Virus record (IMG/VR): IMGVR_UViG_3300048837_000140
Location: 1-35,111 of that record
Strand: one strand, 5' to 3'
DNA length: 35,111 bases
Origin: a virus
The notes beneath the pieces were generated by a model. The model did not search any database and was not told the DNA's origin. It saw only the letters and a program-made list of their open reading frames with translations. A program made the translations under genes and the position numbers. Shown piece after piece: positions 1 to 6,389 of this stretch; position 1 is the first letter of the stretch; each line of letters starts with the position of its first letter.

Positions 1-1
1 A

Positions 2-1297
2 TACAACGCAGCCACAACCGGCGTGCAGGTATCCAAGCGCCCGCCATCGCTCGGCATTGTCGAGCCATCCGGTGCCGTCCGTGCGCCAGTCTGCGATCCG
101 GTGGGCGATGATGCGCCGCTAAGTATTGCGGAGTTGCACCAGCGGCTGAACCTGGTCGGCAAGGTCGGGCACGCGAAGGGCACGCTGGACAATGTCATGC
201 GGGTTCTGGAAGGTCACAGGCCGTTTCTGGGCCGGTTCTACTATGACGACTTCCACGGCACGGTGTTCAGCTCATGGGGCGCTGATACCCCGGATGCCTA
301 TTACAAGTGGACGGATGCCGACACGCTCAGGCTTAACCTGACCATGCAGCGCGAGTGCGGGCTGGCTGAAGTGCGAGCAAGTCCTATTGAGGATGCGCTA
401 CAGATACTGGCGCGACGGCGCACCACGAATGAAGTAATGGAATGGCTTGAAACGCTGAAATGGGACAAAGAACCACGGCTCGAAATGATGCTGCCTGATG
501 CCTTCGGTGCGCCAAGTAACAAATACACTTGGGCGGTCGGGCGGTGCTGGCTTACGTCAATGGTCGCCCGCGCCTATCAAGGCGGGTGCCAAGTGGACAC
601 TATGCCGATCTTTGAAGGCTCTCAGGGTGTCGGCAAAACCCAGGCGCTGCGCATTTTGGGCGGCAAGTGGTATTCAGAATGCCATGAGTCGATCCAGAGT
701 AAGGACTTCCTGCAATCCCTGGCCGGTGCCTGGCTGGTCGAAATATCCGAACTCCACGCCTTCAAGCGCGCCGATGTCGAGCGCATCAAGGGAATCATCA
801 CGACCAGAATAGACCGCTATCGCCCGTCATATGGCCGGCGCGTGCAAGATTTTCCCCGCCGCGCCGTATTCGCCGGCACAACAAACCGCGACACCTGGCA
901 AACCGATGACACGGGCGGGCGCAGATTCTGGCCGGTCGAAGCCGCGCAAGTAAATCTAGAATATCTGTCCGACAATCGGAACCAGCTCTTTGCGGAAGCT
1001 GTCGCGCTATACAAGGCTGGCCGGTCATGGTGGGACATTGACGCAGACCTGGCAGCAGCTGAGGTTGAGAAGCGGTTCGAGATAGACGAATGGGAAACGT
1101 TGCTTAAGTCCTGGCTGCAAGGCCGCGATACGGTTGACTACGCTGGCTGTATGTATGCGCTAGGTATGAAAGCGTCCCAATGGGACCGGGCTATACAACT
1201 GCGCGTGGCGTCAATCCTGCGGCGCATGGGCTATAAGTCTGCGACCGTGTACCTTGACGGCTCTACCAAGCGGGCATGGAAACGCGGTAAAAAATAA
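2..1297 (+). CDS. VirE/VapE-type phage helicase (primase-helicase), 5' truncated
   Basis: This is the C-terminal part of a replication ATPase. A Walker A motif GSQGVGKT lies at 617-640. It is followed by an acidic segment VEISEL near 740 and a conserved stretch ending GTTNRDTWQTDDTGGRRFWPVE near 880-940. That arrangement is typical of the virulence-associated E (VirE/VapE) family of superfamily-3-like helicases, often fused to a primase in phages. A GTG at 23 could be a start, but the frame stays open to the window edge, so the N-terminal part, probably a primase or primase-like domain, is likely upstream. It is convergent with the minus-strand block and separated from it by a terminator. It probably unwinds phage DNA in replication. 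The family call is confident; the primase half is inferred only. Confidence 0.85.
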   Translation, partial: YNAATTGVQVSKRPPSLGIVEPSGAVRAPVCDPVGDDAPLSIAELHQRLNLVGKVGHAKGTLDNVMRVLEGHRPFLGRFYYDDFHGTVFSSWGADTPDAYYKWTDADTLRLNLTMQRECGLAEVRASPIEDALQILARRRTTNEVMEWLETLKWDKEPRLEMMLPDAFGAPSNKYTWAVGRCWLTSMVARAYQGGCQVDTMPIFEGSQGVGKTQALRILGGKWYSECHESIQSKDFLQSLAGAWLVEISELHAFKRADVERIKGIITTRIDRYRPSYGRRVQDFPRRAVFAGTTNRDTWQTDDTGGRRFWPVEAAQVNLEYLSDNRNQLFAEAVALYKAGRSWWDIDADLAAAEVEKRFEIDEWETLLKSWLQGRDTVDYAGCMYALGMKASQWDRAIQLRVASILRRMGYKSATVYLDGSTKRAWKRGKK

Positions 1298-1316
1298 CCC
1301 GCCACTAGGGCGGGTT
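1286..1316 (-). terminator. Rho-independent terminator for the minus-strand block
   Basis: A perfect 8-bp inverted repeat (AACCCGCC at 1296-1303, GGCGGGTT at 1309-1316) encloses a 5-nt loop. Read on the minus strand the stem is followed by ATTTTTT (complement of 1289-1295), which makes an intrinsic terminator for leftward transcription of the gene ending at 1340. On the plus strand the stem is preceded by A residues and followed by only weak U content, so it would stop rightward transcripts less well. Confidence 0.75.
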
Positions 1317-1339
1317 AAGGGTTGCGGGCTGGTAGCCGG

Positions 1340-1843
1340 TCAATAGTCGAACCAGCGGCGGGCCATGCTCAGGCCGTATTGTCGCTTGAACTGGCGCCGG
1401 ATCGCGTCTCCGGCAGACTCGCCCGGCTTGGCCGCTGCTGCGAAATCCTCCCGGTACCAATCCCAAAGGGCAGCAGCCAGCACGGCGGCCACTGCCCGCC
1501 GGTACTCTGTCGGCCAATACTGGCCGGTGCAGTAGTCGAGCTGCTGACCGTCCCATGACAGGCGGCCACAGAAAGCCCGGAAGCCGCCTTTCAGTGTCTC
1601 AGTGTCCATGCTCGACAGCTCGACAGCTCGCAGCAGCGTCCGTGCGTCTGCCAAGTCACGCGTAATGCTGCGCAGCTCGGCGCGATAGGCTGGCACGTTG
1701 CCATAATTGTTAAAATCCAAGCCGGGGCGCTGGCTGATCCATTTGCCCATTGCCGCCAGAATCGTGGCGCGTTCCTGGTCGGTTGATCCGGCTTCGGCTG
1801 CTCTACGGTGGGCTTCGTTCTGATACGTCGCGGTGTGGTCCAT
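1340..1843 (-). CDS. Conserved phage protein of unknown function (167 aa)
   Basis: This is a soluble, mostly helical protein with no recognised catalytic motif and no membrane segment. A good Shine-Dalgarno AGGAGA (complement of 1852-1857) lies 8 nt before the ATG. The central region has a DYCTGQYWPTEYRRAV block followed by a hydrophobic helix (AAVLAAALWDWYRE), and the protein ends in an R/F/Y-rich tail. I recall similar proteins beside clamp or replication genes of podoviruses, without a known function. It is the last gene of the leftward block, so it may be early and linked to replication. That role is inferred from neighbours only. Confidence 0.7.
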   Translation of the reverse strand: MDHTATYQNEAHRRAAEAGSTDQERATILAAMGKWISQRPGLDFNNYGNVPAYRAELRSITRDLADARTLLRAVELSSMDTETLKGGFRAFCGRLSWDGQQLDYCTGQYWPTEYRRAVAAVLAAALWDWYREDFAAAAKPGESAGDAIRRQFKRQYGLSMARRWFDY

Positions 1844-1860
1844 TGGTCCTGTCTCCTAAC

Positions 1861-1870
1861 GGTTAGTGGT
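1861..1870 (-). promoter_or_regulatory. Leader box ACCACTAACC upstream of the 1843 start
   Basis: On the minus strand ACCACTAACC sits 3 nt upstream of the AGGAGA ribosome-binding site. The same 10-mer precedes the RBS of the clamp-like gene (2445-2454), and ACCACCGACC precedes that of the 2873 gene. It could be a translational leader element or a relic of cassette duplication. Confidence 0.4.
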
Positions 1871-1913
1871 TCATCGTGCAGCAGGCTATTGCTAACCCGC
1901 TGCCCGCTGCCCG

Positions 1914-2426
1914 CTAAATCCGCATCGGCATTACGACTGCAATCACGTCTGCGCCACAGTGAACCCGGACCGCAGAGCTAGCGTCAATGCTGCCGTCCTC
2001 ATTCAGTGCGAATTGCAGGCCGATTCCCTTAACGCCTGCTGCCTTCTGTATTGCAGCCAGATACTCGGCATTAATGCCAATCTGCGCGGTTCCGTCCTTT
2101 GGGATGATCCTATCGAAGTCCGGGAACTGTCCCAGGTCGCCAGGGCGCGGGAAGGTCGGACCATTGGCTACCGCCAGGCTGCCATTGCAGGCGATCGCCG
2201 CGTCGCAATGCCTGCCCGCAGCCTTGATAGCAGCCTTGATTGCTTCGGCGGTCACTGGGCCGGACGTGTCGCCATCCTCGATCGTGACCGGGATGCATAC
2301 CAGTTTATGCCCGTCAGTCGCCACAAGGCGCGACCCGGCCACGTCAAGGTGCGCGGCGGTCAAATGGGTGCGACTGTCTTTCTTCGCGATGATTCCGGAA
2401 ATGTCGTGTGATTTGTTGAATTGCAT
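1914..2426 (-). CDS. Miniature DnaN-like sliding clamp (DNA polymerase III beta-like), 170 aa
   Basis: Several signatures match the bacterial beta clamp. VATDGHKL (residues 35-42) corresponds to the VATDGHRL motif of DnaN domain II. GQFPDFDRIIPKDG followed by a helix matches the domain II/III junction (GRFPDYRRVLPKN in E. coli). The last residues VVMPMRI match the DnaN C-terminus VVMPMRL. At 170 residues it is less than half the usual 366 or so and seems to lack domain I and parts of II and III. A ring would therefore need more subunits than the normal dimer, or the protein may bind clamp partners without forming a ring. RBS AAGGAA lies about 8 nt upstream. It is likely a phage processivity factor or a modulator of the host replisome. 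The family call rests on motifs; the stoichiometry is unknown. Confidence 0.7.
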   Translation of the reverse strand: MQFNKSHDISGIIAKKDSRTHLTAAHLDVAGSRLVATDGHKLVCIPVTIEDGDTSGPVTAEAIKAAIKAAGRHCDAAIACNGSLAVANGPTFPRPGDLGQFPDFDRIIPKDGTAQIGINAEYLAAIQKAAGVKGIGLQFALNEDGSIDASSAVRVHCGADVIAVVMPMRI

Positions 2427-2444
2427 TGCGGTGGTTCCTTCTGT

Positions 2445-2454
2445 GGTTAGTGGT
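2445..2454 (-). promoter_or_regulatory. Leader box ACCACTAACC upstream of the clamp-like gene
   Basis: This is an exact copy of the 1861-1870 box, just upstream of the AAGGAA RBS. The wider segments 1861-1915 and 2445-2505 also share ATCGTG(C/T)AGC and repeated CCCGCT motifs, so the two intergenic regions look like diverged copies of one sequence. Confidence 0.4.
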
Positions 2455-2470
2455 GGTTAGCGTCTATCGT

Positions 2471-2492
2471 GTAGCCCGCTGCGACAGGCTAC
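2471..2492 (-). other. Small stem-loop between two minus-strand genes
   Basis: GTAGCC (2471-2476) pairs with GGCTAC (2487-2492) around a 10-nt loop. There is no U tract, so this is not a convincing terminator. It could be an RNA processing or stability element in the leader of the clamp-like gene. Confidence 0.3.
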
Positions 2493-2502
2493 CCGCTAGG
2501 CG

Positions 2503-2679
2503 TTAGCAGTCGTCGCCGTAGCTCGGCGGTTCGCAGCCGCACCAGTCGGTCCATTCGCGGCCATCCGGGCAAGCGGGATGCTCCATGCCGGTCTGCCCGT
2601 CCGATGCTGTACAGGCGACGCATAGCGCCAGCCAGCAGGTTACAAACAGGGCCGCCAGCAGGCTGGGGCGGGCGGTCAT
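2503..2679 (-). CDS. Small exported or membrane-anchored cysteine-rich protein (58 aa)
   Basis: I chose the start at 2679 because its ATG overlaps the TGA of the upstream gene (ATGA), although an ATG 9 nt upstream is also possible. The N-terminus has one basic residue, a hydrophobic stretch (SLLAALFVTCWLALCVAC) and then a polar region. This resembles a signal peptide, or a lipoprotein signal with an imperfect lipobox ending CVAC. The mature part is short and rich in Cys, Trp, Pro and acidic residues (ending EPPSYGDDC). The function is not recognised. A surface or periplasmic role, such as an envelope change or exclusion, is conceivable but unsupported. Confidence 0.5.
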   Translation of the reverse strand: MTARPSLLAALFVTCWLALCVACTASDGQTGMEHPACPDGREWTDWCGCEPPSYGDDC

Positions 2680-2873
2680 GACGCGCACCGGTCGGCATAG
2701 GCGATTGCATGTTCGCGAGTCTGGTACTCACGGTCCCCGACCTTCTCACCGGTCGGGATGTCGCGAACCGTCACGCGCCAATTCCCGGCGCGGCTATGAC
2801 CGCGCGGTATCTGGTGGATGGTCACGCTTACGTCGTCGGTGGCGCAGCTATAGATGGTCTCGGCGTGGTTAAT
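2676..2873 (-). CDS. Small hypothetical protein with probable ATT start (65 aa)
   Basis: An open frame on the minus strand runs to the TGA at 2676-2678, overlapping the next ATG. It has ordinary protein-like composition (for example GNWRVTVRDIPTGEKVGDREY). Between the preceding in-frame stop and the end there is no ATG or TTG, and the first GTG (2823-2825) has no ribosome-binding site. An ATT at 2871-2873 lies exactly 8 nt downstream of a perfect AGGAG (complement of 2882-2886), and the leader box ACCACCGACC abuts that SD. I therefore propose an AUU start; the GTG start would give 49 residues. The function is unknown. It would be the first gene of the leftward block. Confidence 0.5.
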   Translation of the reverse strand: MNHAETIYSCATDDVSVTIHQIPRGHSRAGNWRVTVRDIPTGEKVGDREYQTREHAIAYADRCAS

Positions 2874-2886
2874 GGTCTGTGCTCCT

Positions 2887-2896
2887 GGTCGGTGGT
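2887..2896 (-). promoter_or_regulatory. Leader box variant ACCACCGACC upstream of the ATT-start gene
   Basis: On the minus strand this 10-mer directly precedes AGGAG. It differs at two positions from the ACCACTAACC boxes upstream of the next two SD-preceded minus-strand genes. The shared context supports translation starting just downstream, at the ATT. Confidence 0.35.
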
Positions 2897-2956
2897 GGTC
2901 GTTGTCGATGTGGCGACTATGAGCGCGTCATTACCTGTGGTCAACAGGCGGTGACG

Positions 2957-2985
2957 CCTATATTGCCAACATTACCAAAGGTTAA
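2957..2985 (-). promoter_or_regulatory. Candidate sigma70-like promoter for the leftward block
   Basis: On the minus strand TTAACC (complement of 2980-2985) and TATAGG (complement of 2957-2962) are separated by 17 nt, each matching four of six consensus positions. A transcript starting near 2950 would have a leader of about 75 nt before the ATT-start gene. The match is weak and rests on position as much as on sequence. Confidence 0.25.
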
Positions 2986-3064
2986 TATTCCGCAACGCAG
3001 CGGGCAGTTGATCTAGGTCAATTTGGATTATGCGCATACGGTTTTCCGTGTTGCAGCACGTTTT

Positions 3065-3079
3065 TGCAGTGCAAGAGGA
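3065..3079 (-). repeat. TTGCACTGCA box, inverted copy
   Basis: The reverse complement reads TCCTCTTGCACTGCA and is identical over 15 bases to 3250-3264. With the copies at 3255 and 3436 it forms a second repeat family interleaved with the first. Confidence 0.7.
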
Positions 3080-3146
3080 AAATGACCGTTATGTGCATAT
3101 TCTGGGTCGTGGTGCATAAATCTCTGTTAGAACGGCCCAGCATTGA

Positions 3147-3224
3147 CGCGGGTTCTAACGTTCTCTAACGGTGACAGAATCGGCCTCAAACCCTTGCCCA
3201 GTATGGCCTGAGCTCTCTTACTCT
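3147..3224 (+). repeat. Left arm of 78-bp imperfect inverted repeat
   Basis: This arm matches the reverse complement of 3318-3395 without gaps at 56 of 78 positions by my count. The conserved blocks are CGCGGGTTCTAACG, TGACAGAATC, GCCCAGTA, GGCCTG and TCTTACTCT, separated by diverged spacers. Conserved blocks with free spacers suggest protein-binding sites rather than an RNA hairpin. Confidence 0.8.
3159..3178 (+). repeat. Direct repeat copy 1, CGTTCTCTAACGGTGACAGA
   Basis: This 20-base sequence recurs exactly at 3406-3425, outside the right arm of the inverted repeat. The motif therefore occurs as two direct copies, and its GGTGACAGA half also occurs once inverted (3361-3372). Confidence 0.85.
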
Positions 3225-3249
3225 CTATTACTCTAATATATATCTAGTA

Positions 3250-3268
3250 TCCTCTTGCACTGCACAAC
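3250..3268 (+). repeat. TTGCACTGCA box, central copy
   Basis: TTGCACTGCACAAC (3255-3268) lies inside the AT-rich core of the large inverted repeat. It matches 3436-3449 over 14 bases on the right, and with its TCCTC extension matches the inverted copy at 3065-3079. Confidence 0.7.
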
Positions 3269-3317
3269 ACGTACTGCATACGGCAGCACCACATTTACAC
3301 GAAATGTTTGAGATTTA

Positions 3318-3395
3318 AGAGTAAGACGCTCCAGGCCTTACTGGGCGTGGCTTACACTAGGATTCTGTCACCAGTTGTTGGCGTTAGAACCCGCG
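3318..3395 (-). repeat. Right arm of 78-bp imperfect inverted repeat
   Basis: This is the mirror partner of 3147-3224, with the axis near 3271. The blocks appear inverted as AGAGTAAGA, CAGGCCTTACTGGGC, GATTCTGTCACC and CGTTAGAACCCGCG. The equal arm length and ungapped alignment argue against chance. Confidence 0.8.
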
Positions 3396-3405
3396 CCGCT
3401 GCGTG

Positions 3406-3425
3406 CGTTCTCTAACGGTGACAGA
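3406..3425 (+). repeat. Direct repeat copy 2, CGTTCTCTAACGGTGACAGA
   Basis: Exact match to 3159-3178, 247 bases downstream. It lies 10 bases outside the right inverted-repeat arm. Confidence 0.85.
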
Positions 3426-3435
3426 TTATGTAAAG

Positions 3436-3449
3436 TTGCACTGCACAAC
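3436..3449 (+). repeat. TTGCACTGCA box, right copy
   Basis: TTGCACTGCACAAC is identical to 3255-3268. It stands about 190 bases before the terminase small-subunit gene. Confidence 0.7.
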
Positions 3450-3632
3450 GACCTAAAATGGCGTCCAAATAGCGCTAATTTGGCACGGATCATGCAAGCG
3501 AATAGGCGAACCGCGCACAATCGCATATAGCGCACAGTCACGGCTCCGGCAGGCATAGGGCAGGGCCTACAGGCCAGCGATCAGCAGGCGAGCATATAGG
3601 CGGGCTGGCGTGGGCGTGGTAATGTCGCCGCC

Positions 3633-4253
3633 ATGTCGAAAGCATCAAGCCTGGACTATGCGCCACCGGCAACAGTGCTAGACGTGCGGGATCTATCGCC
3701 GGGTGATTGCCCGCTAGACCCGGCTCCGGTCAGTACCGCGTACAGCGCAGACATGGCCGGAGTGATCCTGGACCAACTCGCCGACGGTCGGACGCTGGCC
3801 GACATATGCCAGCAGGCGGGCTATCCGCGTGCGGCGACCGTGCGCCGATGGGCAGTCGATGATGTGGCCGGGTTCGCCGCCCGGTATCAGCAGGCACTAG
3901 AGCTACAGGCCGACGCCTGGTCGGACGAGCTGGTGCAGATAGCAGACGGCGCAGACGACGCCGACACGACACGCGACCGGCTCAGGATCGAGACGCGCCA
4001 GTTCCTCATGAGGGTTCGCAACCGCAGCACATACGACCCACCCAAGCAGACCGCAACAACGGATGCGCTCGACTGGCTGGCCGTCCTGCAAGCGGCAGGG
4101 TTAGCAGCTCAACCGGCAGCACGTACCATCGAGCAAGGCGCGATCATCGAGCATGAGGCAGCGCCAGCCATCGCAACCGCGCAGCAGATGGGTCCCCTTC
4201 CGCAGCCACCGGGCGACACGGGGTTTTCGCCGGAGTCCCATGAGCGCGGGTAG
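3633..4253 (+). CDS. terS: Terminase small subunit
   Basis: The protein probably recognises phage DNA and regulates packaging by the large subunit encoded next. Residues 44-76 form a helix-turn-helix-like segment (LADGRTLADICQQAGYPR...TVRRW), followed by a helix rich in Ala, Gln and acid residues. This layout is that of small terminase subunits of BPP-1-like phages. The C-terminal 60 residues are Ala/Pro/Gln rich and probably flexible. The length of 206 aa is ordinary. No strong Shine-Dalgarno precedes the ATG at 3633, so the start is not certain. Its place directly before the large subunit gives most of the confidence. Confidence 0.8.
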   Translation: MSKASSLDYAPPATVLDVRDLSPGDCPLDPAPVSTAYSADMAGVILDQLADGRTLADICQQAGYPRAATVRRWAVDDVAGFAARYQQALELQADAWSDELVQIADGADDADTTRDRLRIETRQFLMRVRNRSTYDPPKQTATTDALDWLAVLQAAGLAAQPAARTIEQGAIIEHEAAPAIATAQQMGPLPQPPGDTGFSPESHERG

Positions 4254-4326
4254 GGGGGGTCTCTGAAAATCCGCGTAAAAATTCCAACCATTTGTCACCA
4301 ACTTATGACGTATCAGAGGTAAGGGC

Positions 4327-5805
4327 GTGTTAACGGCTGACGTACAGGCGGCGTTTGCGGAGAGGCTGCCGCGTTGGAAGGATAGTCCGGCGCTGATGGT
4401 GCGGGAGTTATTTGGGGTGGAGCCTGACGCGTGGCAGGTACGCGTGTTGGAGGCTTTCCCGGTGACACAGCGTCAGGCGATGCAGGCCTGCAAAGGCCCT
4501 GGTAAGACGGCGTTGTTGGCGTGGTTGGCGTGGAATTTTCTGTTGACGCGGCCATTTCCGAAGATAGCGGCGACGAGCGTGACTGGGGATAACTTGTCGG
4601 ACAATTTGTGGGCGGAGATGGCGAAGTGGCAGCAGAAGTCGGTATTGCTGACGGAGTTATTTTCGTGGACCAAGACACGGATCAGCAGCAAGCAGTATCC
4701 CGAGACGTGGTTCATGAGTGCGAGGACGTGGCCCAAGAGTGGTGATCCGAAGGCGCAGGCGGATACGTTGGCGGGTTTGCACGCGGATTACATCATGTTC
4801 TTGTTGGACGAGAGCGGGGGCATACCGGACGCGGTGATGGCGACGGCTGAGGCTGGGTTGTCGTCGTGCATTGAGGGTCACATTGTTCAGGCTGGGAACC
4901 CGACGATGCTGAGTGGTCCGTTGTATCGGGCGGCGACGCGGGATCGGGCGCTGTGGCATGTGACGGAGATAACGGGTGACCCGGACAGTCCGTTGAGGTC
5001 GAGTCGTGTGAGTGCGGAGTGGGCGCGACAGCAGATTGGGATGTACGGGGCGGAGAACCCGTGGGTGCTGGTGAACGTATTTGGGCGGTTTCCGCCGTCG
5101 AGTTTGAACAGTTTGTTGGGGTTGGGAGACGTGATGGCGGCGGTGGAGAGGCGGTATGAGCCGCTGGTATGGGAGGGTGATGCGGTCGTGATGGGTGTGG
5201 ACGTGGCGCGGTTTGGGGATGACGCGAGCGTGCTGATGCGTCGCCAGGGTCGGAAGGTGTTTGACCCGAAGCTGTGGAGGAACATGGACTCGGTGAGTGG
5301 TGCGGCGCATGTGTCGCTGGAGTGGGGCGCGGTGGATGCTGATGCGTGCTTCGTGGACGACACGGGCGGGTACGGGAGTGGGTGGATCGACAATTTGCGT
5401 CGGTTGGGTCGGTCGCCGATAGGTGTGCCGTTCAGTGGACGTGCGATGAACACTGGGAAGTATTTGAACAAGCGTGCTGAGATGTGGTTTCTGATGGCGG
5501 AGTGGGTGAAGGGTGGCGGGTGGTTGCCGAACGTGCCGGAGTTGATTGCTGACCTGACGGAGCCGACGTATACGTTTCGGGCAGACAAGCTGATGATTGA
5601 GGACAAGGATCAGATCAAGGCGCGGTTGGGTCGGTCGCCTGACTGGGGAGATGCGTTGGCGCTGACGTTTGCGTATCCGATAGAGGGTCGTGCGCGTGGG
5701 CGGTTGGCGCGTGCACAGAAAGAGTTTGGTATTACCGCAGTGCAGGACTATGATCCGTGGCAACGCGACGAGGCCGAGGAAGGGCGGATAGCCCGGTTGC
5801 ATTGA
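4327..5805 (+). CDS. terL: Terminase large subunit (packaging ATPase/nuclease)
   Basis: This is the DNA-packaging motor. The Walker A-like motif CKGPGKT is at residues 55-61 and Walker B FLLDES has D161/E162. The C-terminal RNase H-like nuclease has GVDVARFGDD with D292, VDDTGG with D344/D345, and PDWGDALAL with D439/D442. The length of 492 aa is normal. The start is a GTG at 4327 preceded by AGAGGTAAGG. Codon choice is striking: G-ending codons (GCG, ACG, TTG, GTG, CGG) dominate far more than in neighbouring genes, which leaves a long stop-free antisense frame. That suggests a different history for this gene or strong strand-specific bias. Confidence 0.93.
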   Translation: MLTADVQAAFAERLPRWKDSPALMVRELFGVEPDAWQVRVLEAFPVTQRQAMQACKGPGKTALLAWLAWNFLLTRPFPKIAATSVTGDNLSDNLWAEMAKWQQKSVLLTELFSWTKTRISSKQYPETWFMSARTWPKSGDPKAQADTLAGLHADYIMFLLDESGGIPDAVMATAEAGLSSCIEGHIVQAGNPTMLSGPLYRAATRDRALWHVTEITGDPDSPLRSSRVSAEWARQQIGMYGAENPWVLVNVFGRFPPSSLNSLLGLGDVMAAVERRYEPLVWEGDAVVMGVDVARFGDDASVLMRRQGRKVFDPKLWRNMDSVSGAAHVSLEWGAVDADACFVDDTGGYGSGWIDNLRRLGRSPIGVPFSGRAMNTGKYLNKRAEMWFLMAEWVKGGGWLPNVPELIADLTEPTYTFRADKLMIEDKDQIKARLGRSPDWGDALALTFAYPIEGRARGRLARAQKEFGITAVQDYDPWQRDEAEEGRIARLH

Positions 5806-5817
5806 CAGGAGACGTGG

Positions 5818-6378
5818 ATGTGTAACGCGAAGGTTATCAAGGTTGCTGGCTTGGCGGCTGCTGTCACGGGCATTGGCGCGGCTGCATATGGCGGATTGAG
5901 TGCGGCGGGTGCTGGTGGTGCGGCTAGTGCTGGTGGCGCTGGTGCAGCTAGTGCAGGAGCCGCAGAAGCCGCAGGTACGGCGGGTGCTGGTGCGGCAGGC
6001 GCATCCGGCGTCGGTGGCGCACTGACGACTGGAGGTGTTGACGCGGCGCTGGCGTCGAAGGTTGGGGCGGCGAGTTTGAGCAACGTGACTGGAGCGGTTG
6101 GCGCGACTGAGGCGGCTAACGCGGCGACGGCAGCTAAGATAGCGACCGCAGCAAAGGTTGGCGCGACGGTGGCTGGTGCCGCTGGCCCGCTGCTGGCGAA
6201 TCAAAAGACGCCGACCGCGCAGATGCCAGGTGGATCGGTGTTGCAAGACTACGACGCGGCACGCAAGACAGCCCGCAACCGGGCGCGTGCAATGGGCGCG
6301 TCTGGTCGGGCGAGTACGCTGCTGACAAAGGGTGGCGGTCTGCCATCGTTCGGAGCTAAAACACTGCTCGGGCAGTAA
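5818..6378 (+). CDS. Ala/Gly-rich virion-module protein of unknown function (186 aa)
   Basis: The protein starts MCN followed by a hydrophobic Ala/Gly stretch (VAGLAAAVTGIGAAAYGGL), then about 100 residues of small amino acids. The basic C-terminus contains ARKTARNRARAMGASGRAS and ends KTLLGQ. Podoviruses often have such a gene between terminase and portal, and I recall the RAS-TLL...KTLLG ending from them; no function is known. A clear RBS (AGGAG, 7 nt before ATG) is present. The MCN start resembles that of the gp14-like ejection protein at 14937, so a membrane-active or virion role is possible. The composition makes homology weak evidence. Confidence 0.65.
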   Translation: MCNAKVIKVAGLAAAVTGIGAAAYGGLSAAGAGGAASAGGAGAASAGAAEAAGTAGAGAAGASGVGGALTTGGVDAALASKVGAASLSNVTGAVGATEAANAATAAKIATAAKVGATVAGAAGPLLANQKTPTAQMPGGSVLQDYDAARKTARNRARAMGASGRASTLLTKGGGLPSFGAKTLLGQ

Positions 6379-6389
6379 GGGGCGCGGCG

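Larger units (their letters stand above)
2874..3632. other. Gene-free control region with nested repeats (candidate origin or regulatory hub)
   Basis: About 760 bases lie between the leftward and rightward gene blocks with no credible gene. The stretch holds a 78+78 base inverted repeat, a 20-base exact direct repeat, three copies of TTGCACTGCA and several GTTCTAAC boxes, around a locally AT-rich core (about 3224-3250). Such clustering is typical of iteron-type replication origins or multi-operator control regions. Its position next to the terminase genes also allows a packaging site. I cannot tell these apart from sequence alone. Confidence 0.55.

Noticed and set aside
2489-2749. Minus-strand 86-codon frame overlapping two small genes
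   Set aside because: It is out of frame with both better-supported genes (ATGA junction, RBS, signal peptide); Arg-rich shadow.
2885-2935. Four-codon ATG frame upstream of the ATT-start gene as a leader peptide
   Set aside because: Its only support is an ATG followed by a nearby stop on the minus strand; there is no RBS and no sign of an attenuator.
3368-3556. Minus-strand 62-codon frame in the repeat region
   Set aside because: It has no RBS, runs through the inverted repeat arm and a direct repeat copy, and the translation looks random.
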